Of a stretch of 64,000 bases of DNA, positions 41,837-51,183 are shown piece by piece. The stretch is from Phycisphaerales bacterium. Lineage in GTDB: Bacteria; Planctomycetota; Phycisphaerae; Phycisphaerales; SM1A02. The first letter of the stretch is position 1; each line of letters starts with the position of its first letter. Location of the stretch: NCBI GenBank assembly GCA_014238205.1, contig JABABM010000008.1, forward strand, positions 1,615-65,614. Reading direction: 5' to 3'. A model generated the notes under the pieces. The model did no database searches, was not told the DNA's origin, and worked only from the letters and a program-made list of their open reading frames with translations. The position numbers and the translations under genes are program-made.

Positions 41837-43393
41837 CTATCTGCCCTGAATATATTCCAAAGAGTGTTTCATACCAGTGAGAATAAGATCTCCTCGAAGC
41901 AGCCTGGGAGCTGATCCCTCGATCTGAACAGGAAGAATCCTTCCCAGGTACTGCTCTGGATCATGCCCCTCCGGGGCATCAAACACGGTTATCAAGTCAC
42001 CCATGGTCCGCCCAGACAACTGGGCCCTGGGCCGTTCCCAGCCCAGTTCAACCTTGCCCTGTATCCGTCGCTCATGGGGGCTGACTCGTTCAACAAAGAC
42101 ATCCATTCTTCGGCCGACGTATCCCGCATGCACATCCGCACTGACCTCGCCCTGGATGGCGAGGAGTTCATTGCAACGTCTACGCTTGACCGGCTCCGGA
42201 ACATCATCTTGAAATCGCTTGATCGCAACCGTGCCAGGGCGTGGAGAGTACTTGAAGACGAAGTTGTTCTTGAATGGAACACGTCGAACAAGATCGCAGG
42301 TCGCCTGAAAATCCTGCTCTGTTTCACCCGGGAATCCCACGATGAGATCACCTGCGATCGATGCATCGGGGAGTTTCGTGAAAACACGATCAACGAATCG
42401 CAGGTAGGTCTCAACGTCATATCCGCGATTCATGTCGGACAGGATCCGATCCGACCCTGATTGTGCCGGAACATGGAGATATGGACAGATCCTTGGTGAA
42501 GACGACATGACGTCCAGAACATCATCACCGAAATCCCGTGGATAGCTTGTTACAAAACGAAGTCGGCGTATTGCCGGTACTTCCTCGTGAATACGATGGA
42601 GCAGTCCCGCGAACGTCGTAACACCCCTGCCATGACCGGCCTCATGGCTGCTGGAAACCGAACCTCCAACCTGCGGAAGTTCACGTCCATCGTCTCCAAT
42701 GGCCGTTCCATGGACATATCGATAGTGATTGACCGTCTGACCGAGAAGTGTCACTTCCAGGACACCCTGTTCTGACAACCGCCTGCATTCCTCCACGATG
42801 GCATCAGGCGATCGGTGAACCTCCGCACCACGTGTCGCTGGAACTACACAGTAGGTGCAGAACTTGTTGCAACCTCTGGTAATGCGTACATAAGCGGAAC
42901 GCCCACCTGCAACACCGCCATCTGGATCAAATGCCCGCGAGAGATCCAGCGACTCGAGATTGTCTTCCGCCGCAGTGAGGGTCGTTGTTCGCCGTGCGGT
43001 ATTTCCCTGGAGCGCGATGCGTTCTTCCCGTTGAACACCCTCGACTCGCATTGCGTTGTCTATGAGCATCGGCACACTGTCGAGATCGCCGGGGCCACAG
43101 ATGAAATCAACCTGGGGTACTCGTTCCAGCAGGCCGGGACCTTCTCGTTCAGCCATGCATCCAAGCACACCGATGATGACATCCCTGCCTTCTTTCCGCT
43201 CCCGTGCAAGGAGTCCAAGGCGGCTCAGAACCTTGTTCTCAGCCTGCTGTCTCACGGAACAGGTGTTGTAGAGAATGATGCCTGCTTCTCCGGCATCCTG
43301 TGTAAATCGATACCCCATGGCCATGAGATGACCCCGCACGAGTTCACTGTCCAACTCGTTCATCTGGCACCCGAAGGTCTCCAGGTACACCAT
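41837..43393 (-). CDS. miaB: MiaB-type tRNA methylthiotransferase
   Basis: Adds a methylthio group to i6A37 of tRNAs using radical SAM chemistry. The UPF0004 N-terminal domain begins MVYLETFGCQMNELDSE, with Cys at FGCQ, YNTCSV and GVLGCMAE for the auxiliary cluster. The radical SAM motif is CNKFCTYC (about residue 187). A TRAM domain closes the protein. The protein is longer than usual (518 against about 440-460) because of inserts at about 130-175 and 240-275 (the latter His/Gly-rich). The ATG at 43393 gives the family start; frames to 43435 (ATG) and 43468 (TTG) are open. Confidence 0.92.
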   Translation of the reverse strand: MVYLETFGCQMNELDSELVRGHLMAMGYRFTQDAGEAGIILYNTCSVRQQAENKVLSRLGLLARERKEGRDVIIGVLGCMAEREGPGLLERVPQVDFICGPGDLDSVPMLIDNAMRVEGVQREERIALQGNTARRTTTLTAAEDNLESLDLSRAFDPDGGVAGGRSAYVRITRGCNKFCTYCVVPATRGAEVHRSPDAIVEECRRLSEQGVLEVTLLGQTVNHYRYVHGTAIGDDGRELPQVGGSVSSSHEAGHGRGVTTFAGLLHRIHEEVPAIRRLRFVTSYPRDFGDDVLDVMSSSPRICPYLHVPAQSGSDRILSDMNRGYDVETYLRFVDRVFTKLPDASIAGDLIVGFPGETEQDFQATCDLVRRVPFKNNFVFKYSPRPGTVAIKRFQDDVPEPVKRRRCNELLAIQGEVSADVHAGYVGRRMDVFVERVSPHERRIQGKVELGWERPRAQLSGRTMGDLITVFDAPEGHDPEQYLGRILPVQIEGSAPRLLRGDLILTGMKHSLEYIQGR

Positions 43394-43614
43394 GGATCCA
43401 AGGGGGCTGCGTGCTGTCACTGTCAGTTCAATCATGCAGGAGAGGCATGGTATCGCTGATTCAGGCAATGGGGTTCATTCCGGTCCGAGAACAAACCGGT
43501 TGAATGGCACATACCGGGGATAGCGTGATTTGAAACGATCTCCCTGCATGGGCATTACGTAGCAGGTCGATGAAGGAATACGAGTTCAACATCCCCCCAG
43601 ACGAGAACAGCCCC

Positions 43615-43872
43615 ATGTCTCGACATTGGACCAGATTGATGCAACTGAGTATCGCCATCTTCCTGGCGATGGTGGTCAGCATGAATACCGGGGGATGCAC
43701 CCAGCGCCAGATTGCCGGCCGGGCTCCGACCGCACCTGCCCTGCAGCCGGTCAGTACACGCGTCTATTCAGTTCGGCTTGGAACCCTTGAATCTCCAGCT
43801 GGTCAGAAACCTCCCACCAGGTACGACCAGGAGTTCCCGAACGAATCCGTAGCAGCCACTCCACAGGACTGA
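43615..43872 (+). CDS. Small exported or lipoprotein-like protein
   Basis: An 85-residue frame from ATG 43615. The N-terminus is basic (MSRHWTRL), then a hydrophobic core LSIAIFLAMVVSM and NTGGC, a weak lipobox (Thr at -3). The rest is Pro/Thr-rich with no fold that I recognise. The frame is open from ATG 43570, but that start would place an acidic tail before the signal. It lies upstream of ftsW in the same direction, with 60 bases between. Confidence 0.5.
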   Translation: MSRHWTRLMQLSIAIFLAMVVSMNTGGCTQRQIAGRAPTAPALQPVSTRVYSVRLGTLESPAGQKPPTRYDQEFPNESVAATPQD

Positions 43873-43932
43873 TCCACCAGGCCTCCATGGAAAGAATGGA
43901 ACTGCTGGACACTGCTCGTCGATATCCACTTC

Positions 43933-45090
43933 ATGCTGCGTTCAGGCCAGGCACTTCTGCTTCTCCTCATGAGCCTCCTCGTAATCGGGGTCGTTGGAGT
44001 CCACTCCGCGGGTGTCAGGGTTGCCAGTGGCGCAAACCTCGAGTTCTCCTCCCTGGTGGCCTCCCGCACAACACTCCTGGCACTCCTGGCTGTTCTTGCT
44101 GCCTGGGGAGCCTCACGGGTACCTGTACGGGAACTGGCCCTGGGCAGTACAGGCCGTTGGCTTGCCCCGACCCTGCTCTGCTCCTCCGTTGCACTGCTGA
44201 TCCTCGTTCATGTTCCAGGTCTTGGACGTGAAGTCAACGGGGCCAGCCGCTGGCTCAGTTTCGGGAGTTTCAGCTTTCAGCCCAGTGAAATTGCAAAGTG
44301 GAGCCTGGTCCTGGTACTTGCCTGGCATGTTGCTCGCAATGCTGGTTCACTTGAACAGTTTCGAAAGGGATTCCTTCCCGGGCTCGGGCTCATTCTCCTG
44401 CTCGTGTTCCCGGTTGTCCTGGAAGACCTTGGAACAGCGGTCCTGATGCTCGGCATCGGGATCCTGCTGTTGCTGGCAGCGGGGTGTCGAATCGTGCACG
44501 CACTCTGCCTGCTTCCATTGGCGCTGTGCGGATTCATCGCAGCTGTATTGGTCAGTCCGTACAGGGTTGATCGACTCCAGGCATTCATGGATCCCTATGC
44601 AGACCCGCAGGGAACCGGATACCACATTCTCCAATCCATGGCTGCAATATCCAGCGGTGGACTTACGGGTCGAGGCCTGGGAAACAGTGTCCAGAAGCAC
44701 GGGTACCTCCCTGAAGACACGACGGATTTCATCTTCGCAATTCTCAGCGAGGAACTGGGCATCGTCGGTGTCCTTGTCGTGATCTGTCTCTATGTACTTC
44801 TTCTTGTCCTTGGATTGTCCGTCCTGCGGAGAGCTGCAACGATCTTCGAAAAGACCCTTGTCCTTGGCGTAACCCTGACGATCGGTCTCCAGGCACTCAT
44901 GAACATCATGGTCGTCACTGGAATGGCGCCTACAAAAGGCATCGCACTTCCACTGCTCTCCTCCGGTGGAACTGGGTGGATACTGACCGGGGCGGGGATC
45001 GGACTGATCATCGCCGTTGACCGCGCCACGGCGAAGGATGAATCAAGTACCCCTCCAGTACCCAACATGGATTGCGCGCTGCCACGATGA
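43933..45090 (+). CDS. ftsW: FtsW/RodA-family (SEDS) peptidoglycan glycosyltransferase
   Basis: 385 residues with about 10 membrane segments. Typical SEDS blocks: GASRWLSFGSFSFQPSEIAK (about residues 98-117), LEDLGTAVLML, the FAILSEELGIVG extracytoplasmic loop (about residue 270), and LPLLSSGGTGW near the end. It polymerises lipid II at the septum or side wall. The stop overlaps the murG start (ATGA), so lipid II synthesis and use are encoded together, as in a dcw cluster remnant. FtsW or RodA cannot be told apart by eye; the neighbour murG favours ftsW. Confidence 0.92.
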   Translation: MLRSGQALLLLLMSLLVIGVVGVHSAGVRVASGANLEFSSLVASRTTLLALLAVLAAWGASRVPVRELALGSTGRWLAPTLLCSSVALLILVHVPGLGREVNGASRWLSFGSFSFQPSEIAKWSLVLVLAWHVARNAGSLEQFRKGFLPGLGLILLLVFPVVLEDLGTAVLMLGIGILLLLAAGCRIVHALCLLPLALCGFIAAVLVSPYRVDRLQAFMDPYADPQGTGYHILQSMAAISSGGLTGRGLGNSVQKHGYLPEDTTDFIFAILSEELGIVGVLVVICLYVLLLVLGLSVLRRAATIFEKTLVLGVTLTIGLQALMNIMVVTGMAPTKGIALPLLSSGGTGWILTGAGIGLIIAVDRATAKDESSTPPVPNMDCALPR

Positions 45091-46208
45091 GCATGACAAT
45101 TCTCTTTGCAGGAGGTGGGTCTGGAGGACATCTCAGTCCCGGACTGGCCATCGCCGAACGGCTGATGGAACGCGCACCGGACACGACCTGCCGCTTTGCC
45201 TGTTCAGATCGGGACATCGATCGGACGATGCTCGAGGAAGCAGAGGTCGATTTCATCGCCCTCCCGGCCCGCGGGTTCTCGATGGCACCCCTTGGCCTGC
45301 TGAGGTGGTGGAAGGGATATCGACAGACTGTTCTGCCCATGCGAGGAATCCTCCGATCTGAACGCTGCGATCTTGTTGTCACGCTCGGCGGATTCGTTGC
45401 CGCTCCAGTCAGTGCTGCAGCCTCTTTTGAGAAGGTACCCGTTCTGCTGCTCAACCTTGATCGCGTTCCCGGCAAGGCGAACCGATCGATTGCGCGGCGT
45501 GCCCAGCAGGTCCTGTGTGCCGTCCCCCTCCTCAAGCCTCGCAGCAACTGGGAAGTCGTCGGCATGCCGATACGGCGAGCAGCACTGGCGCCGACTTCAC
45601 GAAACGAATGCTGCAAAGCACTTGGACTGCACCCGGATCACAAGGTTCTCCTGGCCACGGGCGCATCACAGGGAGCGCGTACACTGAACAACGCCCTGCC
45701 CCTTGCAGCCCTGCAACGTCCCGAAGCCTTCAGGGGATGGCAGGTGCTCCACCTCTGCGGGGAACATACCCCGGTCGATTCGGTTGAAGCTGCCTGGAAG
45801 AAAACCGGTGTGCCTGCACAGGTCCGACCGTTCCTTCATTGCATGGGGCAGGCCTGGGGCGCAGCAGATGCGTGTGTAAGTCGAGCCGGCGCCTCCTCCG
45901 TCGCCGAAGCTCGCGCAAACATGGTTCCGACGGTCTTTCTTCCCTATCCACATCACAGTGATGATCACCAACGACACAACGCACAACCCATGGTCGATCT
46001 TGGCGGAGCCTCGATCGTCGTTGATGAAATCGATCCCGAGCGAACTGCACTGCAACTGGGCAATACCCTTGAGACCATGCTTACGTCCGAGAAACTCCTC
46101 GAAACCATGCGTGATGCACTTGGCAGAACACCCCTGAAGGATGCGGCTGATCTCGTTGCAGAACGAATCCTTGCCCATGGGGACTGGAAACGCCCTGCAT
46201 TGACCTGA
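45087..46208 (+). CDS. murG: UDP-GlcNAc:lipid I N-acetylglucosaminyltransferase
   Basis: Makes lipid II from lipid I at the cytosolic face of the membrane. 373 residues. The N-terminal Gly-rich loop is AGGGSGGHLSPGLAIAE (about 7-23); the second is LGGFVAAPVSAAA. The UDP-GlcNAc-binding part has GASQGARTLN (about 193-202) and the C-terminal SRAGASSVAEARAN, which matches the MurG signature. I start at ATG 45087, overlapping the ftsW stop; the frame is open five codons earlier. The C-terminus is the usual length. Confidence 0.95.
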   Translation: MSMTILFAGGGSGGHLSPGLAIAERLMERAPDTTCRFACSDRDIDRTMLEEAEVDFIALPARGFSMAPLGLLRWWKGYRQTVLPMRGILRSERCDLVVTLGGFVAAPVSAAASFEKVPVLLLNLDRVPGKANRSIARRAQQVLCAVPLLKPRSNWEVVGMPIRRAALAPTSRNECCKALGLHPDHKVLLATGASQGARTLNNALPLAALQRPEAFRGWQVLHLCGEHTPVDSVEAAWKKTGVPAQVRPFLHCMGQAWGAADACVSRAGASSVAEARANMVPTVFLPYPHHSDDHQRHNAQPMVDLGGASIVVDEIDPERTALQLGNTLETMLTSEKLLETMRDALGRTPLKDAADLVAERILAHGDWKRPALT

Positions 46209-46261
46209 TTTCATGCATTTCCAATAGCCGCTTCAAGACTGGGGGGTACTATTGAACATCG

Positions 46262-46753
46262 GTGGATGAGGTTGAAATGACAATGCAGACCGAAGACATG
46301 CCCATGGCACCTTGCGTGGTTCTGGTGCCGCACGAACATGCGATCAATGAACAGTTGCCACGACTGCTCTCAGATCGTGGGTGGTCGCCACGCCTGGAAC
46401 ATGACCCTCGGATGGCCATGGCGGAAGCCTGCCTGGTCAGGCGTGAACTTCAAATCCACAATGCATGGGAAACAGAACCGGTACCCATTCCCGGCCTCAT
46501 CGTGGTTGAACCTGATTCCATCCCGGACTGGAAGGAATTTCGATCTGCGATGGTGCACCATGTCCCGGATATCCCGATCTGGCGATGGAATGGAACAGAA
46601 CTGGAAGTTGAACATGATGCCTCGGCCTCGAGGCCGGAGGAACCGCCGCCGCCTTCACCACTTCCGTTCAAGCCTGAACCGCTCAGTCATGAAGAAGTCT
46701 CGATGCTCCTTCATGGAGGACCCGAGGATACGGAACAAACGGATCAATCATGA
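46262..46753 (+). CDS. Unknown protein coupled to a diguanylate cyclase gene
   Basis: 163 residues, or 158 from the ATG at 46277. No signal or membrane segment. The first 110 residues look like an alpha/beta receiver-like or CheY-like layout (CVVLVPHEHAINEQLPRLL, then LIVVEPDSIPDWKEF), but the phospho-acceptor Asp is not evident. A Pro/Glu-rich linker and a short helix follow. The stop overlaps the start of the GGDEF gene. It could be a degenerate receiver that feeds the cyclase; this is inference. Confidence 0.65.
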   Translation: MDEVEMTMQTEDMPMAPCVVLVPHEHAINEQLPRLLSDRGWSPRLEHDPRMAMAEACLVRRELQIHNAWETEPVPIPGLIVVEPDSIPDWKEFRSAMVHHVPDIPIWRWNGTELEVEHDASASRPEEPPPPSPLPFKPEPLSHEEVSMLLHGGPEDTEQTDQS

Positions 46754-48108
46754 GCACGGCCCCTTCAACTCGATCAACGCGGAGCAGGATCCTGGCAGTC
46801 GGACCAGTGCACGTCCTGCCCGGAGAGGGGGCCCCGGCAATTGAACAGATGGACTCCATCTTCGAGGCGCTGGGGACGATTGCAGTCTGCCCTGCCTCCC
46901 GCCCGGTTGAAGCCGTACTGCTTGCACCAGAAGAATCTGAAGATCCCGGGGAACTGGTGCACTCCGCCGAGGCGCTTCGTCGACTTGATGCGACGGTCCA
47001 GGTCGTGATCGTCAGCGCCCAACCGATTTCGCCTTCGATCGCGAACGCCTTTGATGGACACCTTGCGCCGCCGGTAGATGCGCCGCCCCTGCTCGATCTT
47101 CTTGGAGTAAGGATCGATGCCAAGCAGCCACCGCCGCCTCCACTTGTCGAAGCGCCACCGACGAAAGACGCATCGATTGGATCTCCGACTTCAACCGGGG
47201 ATCTGGATGCAGTCGTCCCGGTGCAGTCGAACGAAGAAGGCATGCATCAACTTGGTGATACCGATCTTGTCGAAGCAATGCTCCATGACGCCAGAGGCGT
47301 ACGCCCGTTGGCGTTGCGACTGATCATGCAACAGACGGGATGGACCGAGTGCCTCATCGACATCGAAGGGAAGGGCGAACCCATTCAATTCGGTGGCGGT
47401 GAATACGGCTCGCTGGTCGTTCCGGGCAGAAGTCCCGATGAAATCCGTCCATGGGCAAGTTGGATCGCACGGTGGCTCGCGCTTGACGAAGCCCAGCGGG
47501 AACTCAGGGACATGGCATTTCGTGATGAACTGACCGCTGCATGGAATCGCAGGTACCTCGCTTCCTTCCTTGAAGATGCAATCGAGGAAGCTCGGCAGTT
47601 ACGACGCCAATTGACGGTGATGGTCTTCGACATCGATGATTTCAAGTCCTACAACGATCGATTCGGGCACGCCGCCGGGGACATCATTCTCCGGAATACG
47701 GTGCAACTGCTGAGTTCGGTCATCCGTGACGGTGACCGCGTCTGCAGAACCGGTGGCGATGAATTCGCCGTCGTGTTCGCCGACATGCAGGCCCCGAGAC
47801 AACCGGGATCTGCTCATCCAGATTCCGTGGAGACGATTGCTCGACGTTTCCAGGAACAGGTATGCAACATGAGATTTCCAGAGCTTGGACTCGATGCTCC
47901 CGGCACGCTCAGCATTTCCGGAGGGCTTGCCTCCTTTCCATGGGATGGACATGACGGCAATACCCTGCTGAGACGAGCCGATGAACGGGCAATCGAATCC
48001 AAGAGACGAGGCAAGAACTGCATGACGATCGGCCCAGGGGCACGGCAAGATTGGCCTGAAGATGACGGCACAGCCGAAGAAGATCCCAGCCGGCAAGATG
48101 CCGACTGA
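46750..48108 (+). CDS. Diguanylate cyclase (GGDEF) with N-terminal regulatory region
   Basis: 452 residues, cytosolic. The N-terminal 125 residues look like a degenerate receiver, then a Pro-rich linker, a middle domain (about 170-240) and the helical entry LRDMAFRDELTAAWNRRYL typical of the GGDEF entrance. The catalytic GGDEF is at residues 335-339 and the inhibitory RxxD (RDGD) lies five residues before it, so product feedback is expected. VFDIDDFKSYNDRFGH carries the metal-binding Asp. The Pro/Glu-rich tail is short. It makes c-di-GMP and is coupled to the unknown gene upstream. Confidence 0.93.
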   Translation: MSTAPSTRSTRSRILAVGPVHVLPGEGAPAIEQMDSIFEALGTIAVCPASRPVEAVLLAPEESEDPGELVHSAEALRRLDATVQVVIVSAQPISPSIANAFDGHLAPPVDAPPLLDLLGVRIDAKQPPPPPLVEAPPTKDASIGSPTSTGDLDAVVPVQSNEEGMHQLGDTDLVEAMLHDARGVRPLALRLIMQQTGWTECLIDIEGKGEPIQFGGGEYGSLVVPGRSPDEIRPWASWIARWLALDEAQRELRDMAFRDELTAAWNRRYLASFLEDAIEEARQLRRQLTVMVFDIDDFKSYNDRFGHAAGDIILRNTVQLLSSVIRDGDRVCRTGGDEFAVVFADMQAPRQPGSAHPDSVETIARRFQEQVCNMRFPELGLDAPGTLSISGGLASFPWDGHDGNTLLRRADERAIESKRRGKNCMTIGPGARQDWPEDDGTAEEDPSRQDAD

Positions 48109-48120
48109 TCCTGCACGACG

Positions 48121-48927
48121 ATGAAACGAATCCTGATCCTGAGCGATCTCCACTTCGGACTGCCCTCGCGACGAACGCCCGGCACATCCATGCTGCGCCC
48201 ACTCTGGCAGGATGTCGACCATCTCCTCCTCAACGGCGACACGGCCGAACTGCACTCCCCTTCCATGATTGCGTCTGCGGCAAGGGAGTTGGAACTGCTC
48301 CTTTCGGCCTGTGAACAGGACGGCATCGGCCTGTCCTGTACCGCTGGAAACCACGATCCCTTCCTGAGCCCGTTGCATTCCTGCGCATTGGCTGATGGGC
48401 GGGTGCTGGTTGTACATGGACACAGGATTCACAGGATCCAGCCACGACCACTCGTACCCGGCCAGGTGCTTGAACATGGAGATACCGGATCACTTGGTGG
48501 TCGTCACCGCATGGATGCCTCGGCGCTCGAAGATGGTCTTGCACGGTCTCGCCGATTTACCCCCCCCGATGAGGAACTGCAGGCTCCCCAGACATTCCTG
48601 GAATCGATTCCATGCGTCATCCGGAAGCCCCTGATCGTGCCGAAGATATTCCGTTTCTGGAAGAGGTTCCCGGGACATGCAGACACCTTCGCCAGCCACG
48701 TACTGCCGGGAGCCAAGGTCGTGCTTGTCGGGCACAGTCACCGACAGGGCATCTGGAGATTTCCCGATCGCCTGGTAATCAATACCGGGAGTTGGACGTG
48801 GCCGGGTCGACCCTGGGGGATCCTGGTCGAAGGAACGATGGTACGGGTTCATGAAATCCTGGTGAAAGGTGAGCAGCTGCGTCTTTCGGAATCACCTCGC
48901 CTGGAATTCGACGTTTCTCAGGATTGA
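48121..48927 (+). CDS. Calcineurin-like metallophosphoesterase
   Basis: 268 residues. All metal motifs are in order: DLHFG (Asp/His, about 9-13), NGDT, GNHDPF (about 77-82), HGHR, and the late GHSHRQG. The order and length match UDP-diacylglucosamine or other small phosphoesterases, but the substrate cannot be told. It starts 12 bases after the diguanylate cyclase gene and probably shares its transcript. It overlaps the end of the convergent HMG-CoA lyase gene by 10 bases. Confidence 0.9.
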   Translation: MKRILILSDLHFGLPSRRTPGTSMLRPLWQDVDHLLLNGDTAELHSPSMIASAARELELLLSACEQDGIGLSCTAGNHDPFLSPLHSCALADGRVLVVHGHRIHRIQPRPLVPGQVLEHGDTGSLGGRHRMDASALEDGLARSRRFTPPDEELQAPQTFLESIPCVIRKPLIVPKIFRFWKRFPGHADTFASHVLPGAKVVLVGHSHRQGIWRFPDRLVINTGSWTWPGRPWGILVEGTMVRVHEILVKGEQLRLSESPRLEFDVSQD

Positions 48928-49820
48928 GAAGCCATTGCCATGCCGGTGATCGATGCCGGACCTCGTCCAAGTTCATCTTCGATTCCAGCTGCAGCTTCAC
49001 GGATCGCCGCGAGGTTGACGCCCGTGTGGACACCCAGCAACTGGCAGCAGCGAACCAGGTCTTCGGTGGCAAGGTTTCCCGAGGCGCCAGGCGCGAAGGG
49101 ACATCCGCCAAGTCCACCGCAGGATGTATCGAAGCTGTGTACACCCAGATGCATGGCATGAAGACAACATGCGAGTGCTCCCCTGCCCGTGTCATGCAGG
49201 TGAAGTGTCAGGTCGCCCGGCTCTACGACCGAGGAACAGGACTCGAGCAGACGCTCGATGTCCTCCGGGGTCGCCACGCCGATCGTGTCACCCAGATCAA
49301 TCTCATCGACACCCATTTCAAGCAATGATGAGACCAGGTTGACGACCGCATCCGGATCAACAGGGCCCTCATGAGGACAGGCAACGGCGCAACTGACGTA
49401 GGCCCGCACCGGGATGGATGCCGAACGAGCAGCACGAACAACAGGAACGAAACGCTCAAGACTCTCGGCGATGGAGCAGTTGATGTTGCCCATGCTGAAA
49501 CTCTCGCTCGCCGATGTAAAGACCGCAATCTTGTCGACTCCCGCTGCCTGGGCGGCTTCCCATCCACGCTCGTTTGGAACAAGCGCTGAACGGAGAACGC
49601 CCTCGACACGCTCTATTCCGTCGAATACCTCGCTGGCATCTGCCAGTTGCGGGATGCGATCAGGACGAACGAAGCCGCTGACTTCAACTTCCGCAACCCC
49701 AGCATGCTGCAGTCGATCGACAAGCTGCACCTTCGAAGCAGTGGCAACCGACTTCGGCTCGTTCTGAAGCCCGTCGCGTGGCCCGACGTCGGTGATTCGG
49801 ATGGTTCCAGGCAATGCCAT
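48918..49820 (-). CDS. Hydroxymethylglutaryl-CoA lyase
   Basis: Splits HMG-CoA to acetoacetate and acetyl-CoA, the last step of leucine breakdown. 300 residues, TIM barrel. DVGPRDGLQNE at the N-terminus holds the catalytic Arg-Asp; VEVSGFVRPD, the IDLGDTIG block, LHLHDTGRGA (metal His) and the GGLGGCPFAPGASGN loop with the active-site Cys are all present. The ATG at 49820 is the family start. It follows the 42-residue membrane protein by 21 bases and belongs to the same operon as ygfZ and the amidotransferase. Confidence 0.95.
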   Translation of the reverse strand: MALPGTIRITDVGPRDGLQNEPKSVATASKVQLVDRLQHAGVAEVEVSGFVRPDRIPQLADASEVFDGIERVEGVLRSALVPNERGWEAAQAAGVDKIAVFTSASESFSMGNINCSIAESLERFVPVVRAARSASIPVRAYVSCAVACPHEGPVDPDAVVNLVSSLLEMGVDEIDLGDTIGVATPEDIERLLESCSSVVEPGDLTLHLHDTGRGALACCLHAMHLGVHSFDTSCGGLGGCPFAPGASGNLATEDLVRCCQLLGVHTGVNLAAIREAAAGIEDELGRGPASITGMAMASQS

Positions 49821-49841
49821 GTCTTCATGGTACATCGCTGA

Positions 49842-49970
49842 CTAGTCCTCCCTGGAAGCCCGCACCAGGATGAAGATGATGAAGCACAGGACCAGCAGTG
49901 TCAGTACACCACCGAACGCGAGCAACGCGATCTCCCAACCAGTGATCTCAAGGAGGCCCTGGGATTTCAT
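49842..49970 (-). CDS. 42-residue single-span membrane protein
   Basis: A frame too short for most gene finders. It reads MKSQGLLEITGWEIALL, then a hydrophobic span (LAFGGVLTLLVLCFIIFILV), then a basic-acidic tail RASRED. That gives one membrane helix with a positive C-terminal end. Its ATG (49970-49968) overlaps the ygfZ stop (TGA 49969-49967), so it is almost certainly cotranslated, and HMG-CoA lyase follows after 21 bases. Its frame is tightly packed on both sides, which supports a real gene. Role unknown. Confidence 0.65.
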   Translation of the reverse strand: MKSQGLLEITGWEIALLAFGGVLTLLVLCFIIFILVRASRED

Positions 49971-51154
49971 GAGCCGGCCTCCAATCCCTCTCCTCCAGCT
50001 CGCAAGGGCCCGGTACACCCTTCGTGCAGATCTCCTTCATCATGAATGCGGATATTCGTCCCCGGCTCGGATAGTGCCGTCCGCATCATGGCAAATCCGA
50101 TCGATGCCGAGCCAAGCATCGGAGACAGACAACTGGACGTCACGACCCCGATGGGAGTCCCCAGGTCACCTTCTCCGGAAGCGAAGACCTGCGCGCCGGC
50201 GACGGGAAGTGCTCCGCTCTCCATTCGGAACCCACGCAGGATCTGCTTGGGTTTGCCAAGGTGCTCCATTCGGGCCACGATCTCCTGCCCCGGGTAGCAC
50301 CCCTTGCCGAAACTTACCCGCTGATCGACCAGTGCTGTTTCGTGCGGAAGCGTGTCTGGCCCGAAATCAACGTTGCACAGTGGTGTTCCCCCTTCGATCC
50401 GAGCCATGTTGTAGGCGTACCACCCGACTGTCCCGCAATCAAGCCCCTCCCAGGCCGCCGCAGCATCATCAAAGGGCACGAAGATGACGAAGCCGGGACT
50501 TCCAATGCGATCGACCCTCGTGACATGAACCTGCACACCGCCAAGTTCGGTTTCGAGTACTTCCAGCGGTTCGACACCGCTGAACTTCTCGATGGCACCG
50601 GGTCCATGGCAACCAAGCCGATGCCAGGCATTGCTGGCATTGCTGAGCCGGACGTCCTCGGAGAAGATGAAATGCTCAAGTGCCTGGAGTGTTGCTTCCA
50701 CCTGGTGGATGTCCAGGTCGATGAGCACACCCTGTCCAGTGCAGGCAAGAAGCAGATCCGCCTGGATTCTCCCCTTGCGGTCCACGAGGAATGCCATGGC
50801 TGCCTGTCCTGGTTTCATCCCGGCAAGTTTCTGGGACAGCATCCTGTCGAGAAAATCGATCGCGTCCTCACCTTCGACCAGGATAGTCCCCCGTGATGAG
50901 TCATCAATGCGACCACAGTCCCGGCGAAGGTGTGCGTATTCAATCTCAACCGATCCCAGGGTTGCAAGAACTTCACATGACTGGTCTCCCCCGGGAACAG
51001 GAGGACCCCACGGAATGTATTCAGGCTCAGGTCCGCTCGGGACGGAACCAGTTGCTGCGCCGGGCCTCTGGGATCCTTCCGGCGCACCTCGATCAACAAG
51101 GAGGCGGCGAGCCTCTTCAAGGTGAATCTCTTGCAGTGGAGTGTCGTGCAGCAT
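49967..51154 (-). CDS. ygfZ: Folate-binding Fe-S cluster protein, YgfZ/GcvT-like
   Basis: YgfZ-type protein that uses tetrahydrofolate in the repair or assembly of iron-sulfur proteins. It carries the diagnostic KGCYPGQE motif (about residue 285) and the GcvT-fold blocks FLVDRKGRIQADLL and YNMARIEGG. The N-terminal 90 residues are longer than usual (395 residues in total, against about 330 in E. coli). It lies 29 bases after the glutamine amidotransferase gene, and its stop overlaps the next small gene. It is not GcvT proper, because the glycine-cleavage partners are absent. Confidence 0.92.
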   Translation of the reverse strand: MLHDTPLQEIHLEEARRLLVDRGAPEGSQRPGAATGSVPSGPEPEYIPWGPPVPGGDQSCEVLATLGSVEIEYAHLRRDCGRIDDSSRGTILVEGEDAIDFLDRMLSQKLAGMKPGQAAMAFLVDRKGRIQADLLLACTGQGVLIDLDIHQVEATLQALEHFIFSEDVRLSNASNAWHRLGCHGPGAIEKFSGVEPLEVLETELGGVQVHVTRVDRIGSPGFVIFVPFDDAAAAWEGLDCGTVGWYAYNMARIEGGTPLCNVDFGPDTLPHETALVDQRVSFGKGCYPGQEIVARMEHLGKPKQILRGFRMESGALPVAGAQVFASGEGDLGTPIGVVTSSCLSPMLGSASIGFAMMRTALSEPGTNIRIHDEGDLHEGCTGPLRAGGEGLEAGS

Positions 51155-51183
51155 GCGTGCGACACAGGGTACTTCAGGTGGGA

